Of a DNA stretch of 29,492 bases, positions 1 to 8,824 are shown piece after piece (position 1 is the first letter of the stretch; every line of letters begins with the position of its first letter). The stretch spans positions 195,597 to 225,088 of the forward strand of contig MU646356.1 of NCBI GenBank assembly GCA_026770585.1. Direction: 5' to 3'. The translations under genes and the position numbers were made by a program. The notes beneath the pieces were generated by a model. It saw only the letters and a program-made list of their open reading frames with translations, had not been told where the DNA came from and ran no database searches. Source of the DNA: Baffinella frigidus. Its lineage: Eukaryota; Cryptophyceae; Cryptomonadales; Baffinellaceae.

Positions 1-4
1 GGGT

Positions 5-78
<74 letters not shown>

Positions 79-83
79 GGTTC
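1..83. repeat. GGGTTGA telomere-like array
   Basis: About eleven uninterrupted copies of the 7-mer GGGTTGA start at the first base, ending in a GGGTTCA variant. It is a homogeneous variant of the plant-type telomere repeat (TTTAGGG). The downstream sequence and many similar arrays elsewhere show it is interstitial and not a chromosome end. Confidence 0.95.
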
Positions 84-262
84 AGGGTGAAGGGTTTCCT
101 GTGTCAAGTCACTCTGGCTACTCCTGCATGGAGCGTGTCACCAGAAAGAGTGGAGGCTGTGGGGGAAACACCTTGCGGCGCGCTTTGGGGTCCAGTTCAT
201 CAGCATACGTTCCTCTGTCATGCCTGTTCGGTCGGCCAGGCGTCAGGGGTGAACACACCGTT

Positions 263-386
263 TACAGGGGTACCTCGCTTATCCCTCAAGTGACCAGTAG
301 GCGCATACGCCCTTTCGTAGAGCCCTAGGACCTGCCTAGGACCTCTCGGCGGTCAATGTTGACTGCCTCGCCACTGAAGGGATAAG
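263..386. mobile_element. MITE-like element, family B (copy 1) fused to a family C end
   Basis: The inverted ends CTTATCCCTCAAGTG (276-290) and CACTGAAGGGATAAG (372-386) enclose a core with CCTAGGACCTGCCTAGGACC. The left flank TACAGGGGTACCTCGCT is the terminal sequence of family C (see 16444-16564 and 16798-16920). Related copies lie at 16340-16446 and 23166-23272. No coding capacity. The transposase family is unknown. Confidence 0.75.
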
Positions 387-805
387 GAGCCACTCTGACA
401 AAGAACAGGGCCATTTTCAGGGGTGAAACTCCTCAATTGTGAAGGAGCGTGCAAGGCCTCCTCGTCGGATGGGCGTCAGGGACAAAACACCGTTGATTGA
501 TATCGTCACGACGACCGTACGACATCAAGGCTGGGCTTCAGGTGCAAAACACCGGGAAGGGCTGAAAGGAGGAAGCCTACAAGGGGGAAGTCTCAAAGGG
601 GGAGGCCTCAAAGCTTCGGGGCTCGAATTCGGGGAGGGGTGAACCTGCGACTATGGACAGCACGAGTGTATTGAAGGCTGTGCCCCCAAGCATGTACCAC
701 TCCCCGACCCTGCTCGCATTTCAGTCCGCAGTTGAGTCCGTGTTTCACTGTTCGCAACCTCATCACTTCCGCGCTGCGCTTGCCTCACAGATTTTTTGTC
801 GTGGG

Positions 806-822
806 AGAGAGAGAGTGAGTGA

Positions 823-864
<42 letters not shown>

Positions 865-892
865 AAAAGAGACAACGACAGTAAGAGAGAGG
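806..892. repeat. (GT)n(GA)n microsatellite
   Basis: A GAGAGAGTGAGT stretch passes into (GT)n and then (GA)n. Simple repeat, no coding inference. Confidence 0.9.
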
Positions 893-989
893 TTTAGGGT
901 TTAGGACCGGGCAGAATTGAGGCTCCCCGGGGTGGTGATTCGGTCCACGAACAAACCCAACGCGCAGTCATCCAGGGGCGTGGGTGCTG

Positions 990-1250
990 CTGCGGGTAAC
1001 CCAAACCCCAAGCTCTTAAACCCTACCCCCAAAACCTTACCCCCAAAACCCAAAACCGTCAACCCTCAACCCTACCCCGAAACCCTACCCCCAAACCCTA
1101 CCCCCGTAATACATGGTGTGCAAGGTTCGGGAAGAACGGGCTGTACCGTAAACCCTAAACCCTAAACCCCAAACCCCAAACCCTACACCCTACACCCTAC
1201 ACCCTACACCCTGCACCCGAAACCGTATACCCGAAACCCTCCAAGGTTCA
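990..1250. repeat. Degenerate CCCTAAA/CCCCAAA array
   Basis: C-rich strand telomere-like heptamers and octamers (CCCTAAA, CCCCAAA, CCCTACA). A non-repeat island at about 1108-1150 (CATGGTGTGCAAGGTTCGGG) recurs in diverged form at about 1284-1310, so array and flank were duplicated together. Confidence 0.85.
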
Positions 1251-1375
1251 GGGCAGAGGGGCAGAGACAAACCCCAATCCTACAATACGTGGAATGCAAG
1301 GTTCGGGAAGGAGGGGATTTACGCGACTGAGAAGAGGGCGAATGACGTCCACCACGTGATCTCTCCCAGGTAGCT

Positions 1376-1575
1376 GCCAACCGTTACAAGTCAGAGCCGA
1401 CCGTTACGAGCTAGTGCCAACCGTTACGAGTTAGTGCCATCCGTTGCGATTTAAAGTCGACCGTTACGCGTCGGTGTAGACCGTTACGCGTCAGTGACAA
1501 ACGTTGCGAGCCAGTGCCGACCATCGTGCGTGAGTGCCGACCGTTACGATTCAGTGCCGACCGTTGCGAGCCAGA
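1376..1575. repeat. About 20-bp minisatellite
   Basis: About ten diverged tandem copies with consensus near GTGCCGACCGTTACGAGTCA. The open frames across it are by-products of the repeat. Confidence 0.9.
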
Positions 1576-1833
1576 CCTTCACAGGATCTCACGGCTCCTT
1601 CCGGACGCGTTGGTCAATTTAGCGAAAAGCTGTCCCGATGTTCGCCCGATTGGGGGGGCTGAATTTCCTCACGCCTCTCCCTGCCCTGAACCTGAGCTTC
1701 CATCGTGCTAAGAAATCAAAAGACGTGGTTTCATCGGTAGGGGGTAAGCGAAGAGGGCCTCACTTGGGGTGTCTTGACCACCCCCAGACCCCCGCGCTGA
1801 GAAGCTCCACCTGCCAGCGATCGCACCGGGCTA

Positions 1834-1898
1834 TGAAATTTACTACACACAACGATCTTTACTAGTAATATTAAAGCAGACGTGTAGTAATTTTCAGC
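1834..1898. mobile_element. MITE-like element, family A (copy 1)
   Basis: The inverted ends TGAAATTTACTACAC and GTGTAGTAATTTTCA flank an AT-rich core containing CTTTACTAGTAATATTAAAG. The same core occurs in opposite orientation at 12253-12290 and in related form at 25070-25095, which defines a dispersed family. Confidence 0.85.
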
Positions 1899-2186
1899 GA
1901 GATCCAATGTTTTGAATCAAACCAGTTTTCCTATGAAATCGCCGGGTGCCGTCAGGAGGGTATAGGTGCATGTTTTCAGTACATTCACTTTCTCTCTCAG
2001 TTTTAGGCGTATAGCGCAGGGCCGGCAGTAGTGCCTTCTAGCATGAGGCGCCAGGACGGTGCAATTCTGCTGTCGCACACCCTCACCCCTACTAGAAGCG
2101 TATCAAGTCTTTCCCGAAAATGGGCTGCACCAGGAGCCCGCCAGCAGAAAAGAGAACAGAGCGTTGGTTACGGATCGAAACCAACA

Positions 2187-2690
2187 TGGCCAGCATGTAG
2201 TGCAAGATTCCCGCCTTGAAGGAACGTCTTATGTTGAAGCCAAAACATGTGGAACCGACCTACACAGAAACGTTTCGTTCGCCGTACAATATCCAATAAC
2301 GCTGCAATAGCTCCAATAGCACCTTGGGGCGCCCCAGCCGCTCAAGCGCATCACGTATTTTTGCGAAGATTTGCGTGTGTTGCGAATCAAATCTAACATG
2401 GCCACCCTGTATTGGTGAATTCCCGCCTTCAAGGAGCGCCTGATGTTGGAGTCAAACCTTCTGGGACCGACCAGCACAGAAACGTGTGGGCAGCCGTACA
2501 ATATCCGATCAAGCTCCAATAGCTCCAACAGCACCTGGGGGCGCCCCAGCCGCTCAAGCGCATCAAGTATTTTTGGCGAGGATGCGCGTGTGTTGCGAAT
2601 CAAACCCAACATGACCACTGTGTATTGGTGCATTCCGGTCTTCAAGGGTCGCCTTATGTTGGAGACAAACAACATGTGGAATCGACCTTG
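2187..2690. repeat. 213-bp tandem repeat carrying copies of the exon 8 donor junction
   Basis: Two full copies and one partial copy with a 213-bp period (2187-2399, 2400-2612, 2613-2690). On the minus strand each contains a copy of the 3' end of DUF1295 exon 8 plus its GT (echoes near 2320-2347 and 2533-2560). The authentic exon end is at 2687. Because 213 is a multiple of three, a minus-strand frame stays open across the copies and gives a false impression of a 71-residue repeat protein. Confidence 0.85.
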
Positions 2691-2772
2691 GGGCGGCCCA
2701 GGCGCTCCAGCGCTCGGTTTCCCTCCATGTAGGAGAAGAGCTGGTTGTCGGCCACGCGCCCCAGCGCAATTC
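2687..2772 (-). CDS. DUF1295 gene exon 8 (last one visible)
   Basis: Acceptor TGCGAGCAG, donor CCCAAG|GTCGAT. 86 nt encode IALGRVADNQLFSYMEGNRA followed by LERLGRPK. The ADxQLxxFxxxN pattern matches the family. The next block (PNLDxGLW...HPNYFGE type) was not found downstream in the window. Confidence 0.87.
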
Positions 2773-5643
2773 CTGCTCGCACGCCGCAGAGTCGAGATTG
2801 GTAGTGGCATTGAGGACAAGTGGAGAGAGGTCGTAAGATTCTGGAGACCACAAATCACGCGGGGTAGCGTGGAAGCGCGTCGTGTCACGGTGGCACGCGC
2901 CCCCCCAGCGCAATGTCTGCACGCCGCAGAGTCGAGTGATGTCGTGGCGTTCAGTGGGCCAAGCTAGGCCCCTAGCGTGGCCCACTGAAAAACTGTATCA
3001 CGAGGAGCCGCCTAAACACTTGTAGCGCGAACCAGTGCGCATGAAAAAGCCACTTCTGCCCTGGCGCGGCTCCCGTCACCGATAATATCTCAAATTTGGC
3101 TTGGCGTGGGAGCCATTTCGTACAATGCCTGCTCGCCGCAGCGTGGAGAGAGGTTGGCATTCAGGAGAAGTGGAGAGAGGTCGTGGCATTCCGGAGACCA
3201 CGAATCACGCGGGGCTGGGTGGAAGCGCGCTGTGCCATGGTGACATTCAGCACCTCGTCCTATCAAACCAACATGAAACATCGCTATGTAGCACATAATC
3301 CACAGGCGTTTTCACAATGCAGAACGCTTGTGACCCTAAAACCTGAACCCCCAAACACTTCAACCCCAAACCCCCAACCCCCACACCTAAACCCTATACC
3401 CCAAACCCTAAACCCTACAACGAGGAGGACGGGGACCAGCGAGGCAGGCAGCGACCGCGAGCGAGTCGAGGAGGGTCCAGGGAAGGGTGGAGAAGGCGGC
3501 GGAGAAGAGGGGCAGCGAGATCCCGACGAGCATTGGCTGCCGGACACAGCGAGTCGACGTCGGGGTTAGCCCGGCCACAGCAACTCAACGTCACGGGTAG
3601 CGAGATCCCGATCACCATTGGCGGCCCGGACACAGCGAATCGCTGTGTCGTCAGATCGGGTGTGTGCTTCCCTCCTACGTGCGGACCAGGGATCCGGCTC
3701 AACGACAGGTTTGATGCTTGCTACGTAACGTAAGCAAGAAGGGGTGCCTGGTGCGTTGAACCGACCCGGCCTTGCACGCTGAGAGTCGTGGGCTGAAACT
3801 AGCAGACCGACATCGACGATGCGCATCGTCGGGGGAAAGCTCATGCACTGCATCCAATGAAACACACCCGAATGTGAAATCGACTAGTTACGAACGTGAG
3901 TGGACGAGAGAGGTTGCCTGCAGTGAGAGGCAGTGCGGGTTGAGGTCCTCCGGTAGCACCCTACGAAATGCCGGAATTAGGTGGACGCTGGAATTAGGGC
4001 GTCCACCCTTTGAACGAGAGAGGTTGCGAATCGGTACCAACACACCCGGCCTTGAACACACCCGGCCTCGAAACTGACTAGCTACGAGTTTGAAACTGAC
4101 TAGCTACGAGTTTGATAAACTGACTAGCTACGCGTTTGAGACACTGACTAGCTACGCGTTTGAGAAGTGCACGGGAAAGGTTGCTTGCTGTGCGAGGCAG
4201 TGCAGGTTGAGGTCCAAATTCCGAGTTGGGTAGCACCCTACGGAATGCCGGAAATAGGCGGACGCCGGAACTAGGGCGCCCTAAGCCCGTAACCCTAAAC
4301 CCTAAACGAGAGACCCTAAACCCTAAACCCTTAACGAGAGAGGTTGCCTGCTGTGCGAGGCCGACTGCGAAGAAGGAGAGTAGCCACCAGCTCCTGCCCA
4401 TTAGGGTTTCGAGTTGAGGGTTTGGGGTTTGGGGTTTGGAGTTTGGGGTTTGGGGTTTGGGGTTTGGGGTTCAGGGTTTAGGGTTTAGGGTTTGGGGGTT
4501 AGGCTTTAGGGTTTGGGGGTTAGGGCTTGGTGTTTAGGATTTAGGGTTTGGGTTTGGGGTTTGGGGTTTGGGGTTTAGGGTTTGGGGTTTAGGGTTCAGG
4601 GTTTAGGGTTCAGGGATTAGGGTTTAGGGTTTAGGGTTTAGGGTTTAGGGTTTAGGGTTTAGGGTTTAGGGTTTAGGGTTTATGGTTTAGGGTTTAGGGT
4701 TTAGGTTTTAGGGTTTAGGGTTTAGGGTTGAAGTTTCAGGGTTTAGGGTTTAGGGTTTAGCAAAAAACGACAAGCCGAGGTCAGCAAGAATGATGCAGAA
4801 GTGGGTGTGAGATTCCGGAGGTGTCGATGCGGCGGAAGCAGTCAGTTGCTCGAGCCCCACTGGGCTCAGAGTTTGGATTTAGCGCTTACGTTTAAGGTGT
4901 AGGGTTTGGGGCGAGGGGAGCGTAGGGTTTGGGGTGAGGGAAGAAGACCTGGGGAAGTCGCGCGACATTTTTTCGTATCTCCAGTCTTGCCTCTCCCCGA
5001 ACCTGCGCGCAGGCCAGCGTCAGATGAGGCAGAGACGAGGCACCTCATGTATTCAGCGGAATCACGACGACCACAGAATCGCTCAACAAATTTAAATCAT
5101 GGGGAGTAAAGGAAGGATGCAATGAGGAGGAGTAAAGGACGGATGTGCACCTCCAGCGTTCCCGCCGGAAGTAGGAATACGTCAGACCCGCCGACCACAG
5201 TACCACCAGGCCCTGCCACCGCCTCGTACAGCTTATCATTAACCCACAACCTAAGCCCGACACGTGACCCCTGATTGACTAGCTTGCACGGGCACGGGCA
5301 CACACGCACGTCTTCTACCCTTGCAAGTAACTGGAATCCGAAGCGGAACACCACCAATCATGTCCTGGCTATGTAGAGACTCTACAAACCCAGCCGCAGG
5401 GACAGACAGGGGATGTGCTGAGTATGTAGAGATTCAATGTTTAGATGCTGGTGAAGAAATGTTTATGCAGACCGCGGCTGAGAGGGTTGGGGGCAGTACC
5501 GAGGCGGCAAGGAGACGCGGCGGCATAGGCTGGATCGTGCGGGGGTGGCAGGAGACGAAGAGAGCGATCATCGGAGGGATCAACGTCCAGTATGGATCGA
5601 TGAGCCAGAAGCTGCGACGGGGTGCATGTCAGCCACGGAAAAC

Positions 5644-5710
<67 letters not shown>

Positions 5711-6655
5711 GTGCGTGGGAGTTGGGTTGCTAGCGGGGGATGGACATATCAACAAGGCGTTTCCATGTGTGCTGGGTTGATAGTGTGTGCCGTACGAGTT
5801 GTATTTGTGAAGGGGATCCCTGATTTCCAACGAAGAGTGGAGTTTCCATATGTGCTGGGTTCATAGCGTGCGCCGTGCGATGAATTTTCGAGCAGCGTGT
5901 GTGTGGTGGGGGGGGTGGAATGGTAAGTGTACTGGAAAGATGCCAACGGAGTCCTGAGTTCACGCGAGATCACGGTCCCTTCAGGGGATCCTGAGTTCAC
6001 GCGAGTTCGCGGCTACAATATCATCCTGGGTAGTATTTCTGAGAAATACGATCCTGGCAACGAAAATTACTACACACCAGACATTTTCAGTCACGTCCGT
6101 GTAGTAATTTTCGTTGCAAATCGAATCGGAGATCCCCGAAATCGTATTTCTCAGAAATACTCGCCGGGATGAAATAATGATTACCTCCCCTGGAGGAGCC
6201 CGACGAGCCAGAAGAGCACCGTGACGTTGACGAAAAACAGCACGTTGACCTGCACGAGTGGATCTGCGCCGCACACCCACTCTCCCAGCGTCTCAACACA
6301 CCTGCCAAGCAGATTGCAATTTGTCAGCAGCCACGGATCCTGCCTTGAGCATCTGTGGGAATCTACTCACGGACTAACTGCCAGGATTGGTGTGTACTGG
6401 TGAGAGGCTCGCAGGCGCAGCGCAGTGGCATCCACACATTAACAACACAGAGAATGGTGGGGAACATGACACACGAATATTGCAAGATGGAAAGGACATC
6501 TAGAATGGCCGGAACAGGGACCTGGGGCTGAAGAGCGCCCTTGAGGCCCAGATGGACGGGACCGGGGCTAGGAGAGCGAGCAATGCATTGACGAGATTCT
6601 TGCTCCCCAGGTGCGGGTGCGGGTCCGTTTCCGCGGCGAGGGGGGTCCTCCCCAT
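2687..6655 (-). CDS. DUF1295 / steroid 5-alpha-reductase-like membrane protein, 8 exons, C-terminus outside the window
   Basis: Joined minus-strand exons: 6655-6522, 6301-6185, 5611-5500, 5212-5151, 5002-4949, 4393-4336, 3536-3437 and 2772-2687. All have AG acceptors, GT donors and compatible phases, and give 241 codons without a stop. Order of motifs: NALLALLAPVPSI near residue 23 (first membrane segment), VNVLFFVNVTVLFW at 63-76, FWLIDPYWTLIPP at 85-97, YSYFRRERW at 133-141, GERQDWRYEKM at 144-154, SWWLLSFFAVGLAQQ at 161-175, PMLVGISLPLF from 180, and VADNQLFSYMEGNRALERLG from 218. This is the conserved order I know from plant DUF1295 (PF06966) proteins, which belong to the same superfamily as membrane sterol reductases; the substrate of this clade is not established. 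About 60-90 C-terminal residues are missing. An in-frame ATG at 6760 would add a Ser/Arg-rich 35-residue N-terminus; 6655 was chosen because homology starts soon after it. Confidence 0.87.
2772..3247. repeat. Acceptor-side echoes of DUF1295 exon 8
   Basis: About 120 bp at 2772-2895 (exon 8 acceptor and upstream intron) recurs at 3127-3247; a shorter copy of the acceptor junction lies at 2911-2945 (on the minus strand GTGCAG followed by an exon-like ACATTGCGCTGGGG). Shared landmarks are GTGGAGAGAGGTCGT and ATCACGCGGGG. On the gene's strand the copies lie upstream of the exon. Confidence 0.8.
3330..3420. repeat. Short C-rich telomere-like array
   Basis: Degenerate CCCCAAA/CCCTAAA repeats in intron 7 of the DUF1295 gene. 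On the gene's sense strand these read as the G-rich strand, opposite to most intronic arrays in this window. Confidence 0.85.
3437..3536 (-). CDS. DUF1295 gene exon 7
   Basis: Acceptor TCCGGCAG, donor GCTG|GTCCCC. 100 nt encode PMLVGISLPLFSAAFSTLPW and then a second hydrophobic stretch TLLDSLAVAACLAG, i.e. membrane segments following the SWWLLSFF block. An acceptor-side partial copy lies at 3586-3650. Confidence 0.88.
3574..3655 (-). repeat. Acceptor-side echo of DUF1295 exon 7
   Basis: On the minus strand GCCAATGGTGATCGGGATCT resembles the exon 7 start GCCAATGCTCGTCGGGATCT, and the flanks with GACACAGCGA are also shared. The copy has lost the AG (GGCCG instead of GGCAG), so it is probably not spliced. 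Confidence 0.75.
3905..4285. repeat. Donor-side echoes of DUF1295 exon 6 and a 22-bp minisatellite
   Basis: Two approximately 105-bp units (3905-4010 and 4172-4285) share GGTTGAGGTCC, GTAGCACCCTACG and AATGCCGGAA. Each begins with a minus-strand copy of the exon 6 end plus GT. Between them, 4073-4165 is a 21-23-bp minisatellite (CTGACTAGCTACGAGTTTGA, four to five copies). All lies in intron 6. Confidence 0.8.
4336..4393 (-). CDS. DUF1295 gene exon 6
   Basis: Acceptor ATGGGCAG, donor CTCTC|GTTAAG. 58 nt encode SWWLLSFFAVGLAQQATSL. The donor position is supported by four downstream echoes in which the sequence varies but the GT after ACCTCTCTC-like bases is kept. Confidence 0.87.
4409..4760. 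repeat. TTTAGGG/TTTGGGG array
   Basis: About 350 bp of plant-type telomere repeat with TTTGGGG variants at the left and pure TTTAGGG from about 4619. It sits in intron 5 of the minus-strand DUF1295 gene, so the sense strand carries CCCTAAA. Confidence 0.95.
4949..5002 (-). CDS. DUF1295 gene exon 5
   Basis: Acceptor TGCGCGCAG, donor CCCCAG|GTCTTC. 54 nt encode FGERQDWRYEKMSRDFP, the soluble motif following the YFRRERW segment. Phase 2 in and 2 out. Confidence 0.9.
5151..5212 (-). CDS. DUF1295 gene exon 4
   Basis: Acceptor GGTGGCAG, donor GG|AG|GTGCAC after codon TGG (phase 2). 62 nt encode GLVVLWSAGLTYSYFRRERW. The acceptor was chosen because it is the only AG that keeps phase 0 with exon 3; an AG at 5271 would give a longer exon in the wrong phase. 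Confidence 0.85.
5500..5611 (-). CDS. DUF1295 gene exon 3
   Basis: Acceptor CGTCGCAG, donor TCG|GTACTG. 112 nt encode the family hallmark FWLIDPYWTLIPPMIALF. The intron upstream on this strand contains the long (CA)n tract at 5648-5714. Confidence 0.9.
5648..5714. repeat. (GT)n microsatellite
   Basis: About 33 GT dinucleotides with one TT interruption. It lies just upstream (sense strand) of the exon 3 acceptor, where it reads as (CA)n in intron 2. Confidence 0.97.
5759..6012. repeat. Two pairs of short direct duplications in DUF1295 intron 2
   Basis: 5759-5797 and 5843-5880 share TTTCCATRTGTGCTGGGTT-like sequence. 5956-5975 and 5990-6012 share GAGTTCACGCGAG. No exon identity could be assigned to either. 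Confidence 0.7.
6031..6161. mobile_element. Nested inverted-repeat element with family A core
   Basis: Outer arms AGTATTTCTGAGAAATACGA at 6031-6050 and its near-perfect reverse complement ending at 6161 enclose the inner arms GCAACGAAAATTACTACAC and GTGTAGTAATTTTCGTTGC (6057-6117). It is inserted in intron 2 of the DUF1295 gene. Confidence 0.88.
6185..6301 (-). CDS. DUF1295 gene exon 2
   Basis: Acceptor CTTGGCAG, donor GGGAG|GTAATC. 117 nt encode CVETLGEWVCGADPLVQ followed by a hydrophobic FFVNVTVLFWLVGLL segment. Leading G and trailing AG match the phases of exons 1 and 3. Confidence 0.88.
6522..6655 (-). CDS. DUF1295 gene exon 1
   Basis: Starts MGRTPLAAETD and ends in a SIWASRALFSP stretch with donor AG|GTCCCT (phase 2). 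It contains the first predicted membrane segment. The longer alternative start at 6760 is in the same frame. Confidence 0.75.
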
Positions 6656-6918
6656 TTCTCTTTTCGGATCCTTGCTGATGCTCCTGCTCCGGCCAGTGCT
6701 CGCAGATGGGCTCCGGCTACTGCGCGTCCGGGACACGCTGCGCTTGCCCGCTCGCGCCATCAGTGCCCTGTGGTGTTTCGGGAAGCGTTCCTCTGCACCT
6801 CCTCCTCAAGAGCAAAAATCCGTTCGAAATCCGGGATTTGACATTTCAATTTGACCATCAATTTGACCATCAAACCTTGATGGTCAAATCCACATTTTAT
6901 CAAACGGCCGTGATTGCG
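6656..6918. promoter_or_regulatory. Shared intergenic region of two divergent genes
   Basis: 263 bp separate the chosen ATGs of the minus-strand DUF1295 gene and the plus-strand lectin gene (158 bp if the upstream ATG at 6760 is used), so both promoters should lie here. No TATA-like element was recognised. A 13-bp-arm palindrome (6861-6889) lies next to the lectin start. Confidence 0.6.
6861..6889. repeat. Palindrome in the divergent promoter region
   Basis: ATTTGACCATCAA, spacer ACC, TTGATGGTCAAAT: perfect 13-bp arms, with one extra direct copy of TTTGACCATCAA just before. It may be a dyad operator-like site or a degenerate MITE; GACCATCAAACC recurs at 22301-22312. Confidence 0.8.
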
Positions 6919-7388
6919 ATGCCGGGGCGAAGGACAGTGCGTTCTGGGGAAGATGCCCGGAGAGTGGCGCGCGCGGGAGCGGGGCGTGTGCGGGCTCGGA
7001 GATTCTTGGCAGTGGGGCGGGCCGTGGGTTGGCTGGTTCTGGCTGGGCTTCTGGGGTTCATCGGGGAGAGCGCGGGGGACTTCCGGTACCCAGACTTCGC
7101 AACCGTGTGCGATCCGACGCTCCCGTGCTCGCCCGACTTTGAGGGTACGCTCTCGTGCTGCTTGAAATTCGAGACCGACGTGGGCTCGCGCCTGCATGTC
7201 CTCTCCGGCGCGCACTTCCAGACGTGCGCGCAGGCCAACAGCCCCACGGGAGAAATGGAGGGGCTCAAGGGGCGCGACAGCGTGTTCTCGCAAGACCGCG
7301 CGGAAGACCCGCAGATCTCAGTGACGCAGATCACCGAGGTGGACTATGAGGCGGCGCCCCGCAAGAGTGTCACTTACAACTGGACGCG
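6919..7388 (+). CDS. Lectin gene exon 1
   Basis: ATG at 6919; donor ACGCG|GTCTCC (phase 2). Encodes the basic leader, the hydrophobic segment [20 protein letters not shown] and the Cys-rich N-terminal region with CDPTLPC and LSCCLKFE. An upstream in-frame start at 6706 was not used because 6919 sits directly before the leader. Confidence 0.8.
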
Positions 7389-8610
7389 GTCTCCCTCCCC
7401 CACTCGCCACCCTCGACCGCGCTGCGCTGTTCCGTGTGTGGGGTTGCTCGTCGATGCCAGCTTGCACCTGTCCATTTCGAGCCGGTCACCGACCAGCATT
7501 CACTGAATGGCGTGTGGGGACAGGTCCGTGTTCGAGGAGGTGGTGCGGAGGCGCGACGAGCTGCGCCTCATGCTGGTGCGCCCTCCAACAATTATCCAGC
7601 GAGCAACCCTGGGCCCCTTCCCCTGAGCATCATCCCCCGAAGATGTGTGCGCTATGGCGCGCCTCTGCGTGGTATCCCTGACGGAAGCGCCTCTCCCGAC
7701 AGATCACGGCGCTGGAGGCGCTCAAGAAGAGCCGGATCCTCATCGAGCAGGGCCTCGAGCCTGACCCCAACGGCCAGGTTCGCCTCCTTTTTGGTTTGCC
7801 TCCTTTACAATCATTTATCGGGATGCACTGCCACTGCTCCTCCCTGAACCCTGAACCATAAGCTATGAACCCTAAGCTCTGAACCCTGGACAATAAACCC
7901 TGAACCCCAATCTCCAAAGTAGCTCAAGATCTTTAGAAGCGCGCCACTTTACAAAGATTCAACGATGGCTCCTGGTCTACGGTATGTTGCTTGTACTGGC
8001 CGGTAGCACTGACTTTGCTAGAGGGGGTGGTCGGGCTGAGAGGGATGCGCATGAGTGGAGCAGGTGTGGTTGATCATCGCGATGCAGCAAGCGGAAGTGA
8101 CGCGCATCGAGATGCTGTACAACGAGACTCTCGGACGCGACGTCAAGCTTTTCAAGGAGCATCGCAACGAGTACTCTAATTTACCCTACCATTCCCTACC
8201 CTACCCTGCCCTGCCCCTAGCCTACCCTAGCCTACCCTATATCGAGACTCACGGGCGCGACGTCAAGCTCTTCAAAAAGCACCGCAACGATCCACCCTCC
8301 TTCCCCGCCCTGAGAGTTTAGTGTTCAGGATACCATATCTTATCGGTTGAGGGCTAAGGTTCCCAAAAACGACGCTTTGATGGTTTAGGGTGTAGGGCAC
8401 CATGCACCGAGGCCATGCCTGATCCCTTGCAGCGCGGGTCTAGGGTCTGTTGCTTGTAATTGCAGGTAGCGCTGGAACGCTGCAGCGTTCCGGACTGTGC
8501 TGGATGACTGATCATGCAGACGGCTAGCAGCAGAGTTGGTAGGAATCGGCAGGTTGGATGAAAGGTGGGGTGCGATCTATCACAACGGAGATTTAGGCAA
8601 ACCCTCCACC

Positions 8611-8663
<53 letters not shown>

Positions 8664-8666
8664 AAC

Positions 8667-8704
<38 letters not shown>

Positions 8705-8708
8705 CACC

Positions 8709-8761
<53 letters not shown>

Positions 8762-8792
8762 AACCTCAACCCTCAACCCTCAACCCTCAAAC

Positions 8793-8824
<32 letters not shown>

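Larger units (their letters stand above)
84..2180. other. Non-coding stretch left of the DUF1295 gene exons
   Basis: No exon could be supported here on either strand. It should be the intron after exon 8 of the minus-strand DUF1295 gene or sequence beyond it. The expected last conserved block of that family (a W-x-Y-x-RHPNYFGE-type motif) was looked for on the minus strand and not found, so it probably lies left of the window. The stretch holds the inverted-repeat element at 263-386, short purine-rich tandem copies at 556-610, the microsatellite at 806-892, the telomere-like array at 990-1250, the minisatellite at 1376-1575 and the inverted-repeat element at 1834-1898. Confidence 0.6.

Noticed and set aside
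1-83. Chromosome end (telomere)
   Set aside because: The array is GGGTTGA and not TTTAGGG, is only 83 bp, and gene exons running off the left edge imply that sequence continues.
2229-2888. 219-codon minus-strand frame with a 71-residue internal repeat
   Set aside because: The repeat is the 213-bp DNA duplication of a DUF1295 intron and exon 8 end; the true exon uses a different frame (VADNQLF...) with splice sites and homology.
5151-5270. Minus-strand frame GLRLWVNDKLYEAV resembling a PA14-like beta sandwich
   Set aside because: Another frame of the same segment gives YSYFRRERW, which joins in phase to GERQDWRYEKM and matches DUF1295; the PA14-like reading is an overlapping shadow.
5441-5866. 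181-codon plus-strand frame across the (GT)n tract
   Set aside because: It is antisense to verified DUF1295 exon 3 and passes through a microsatellite (CVCVCV).
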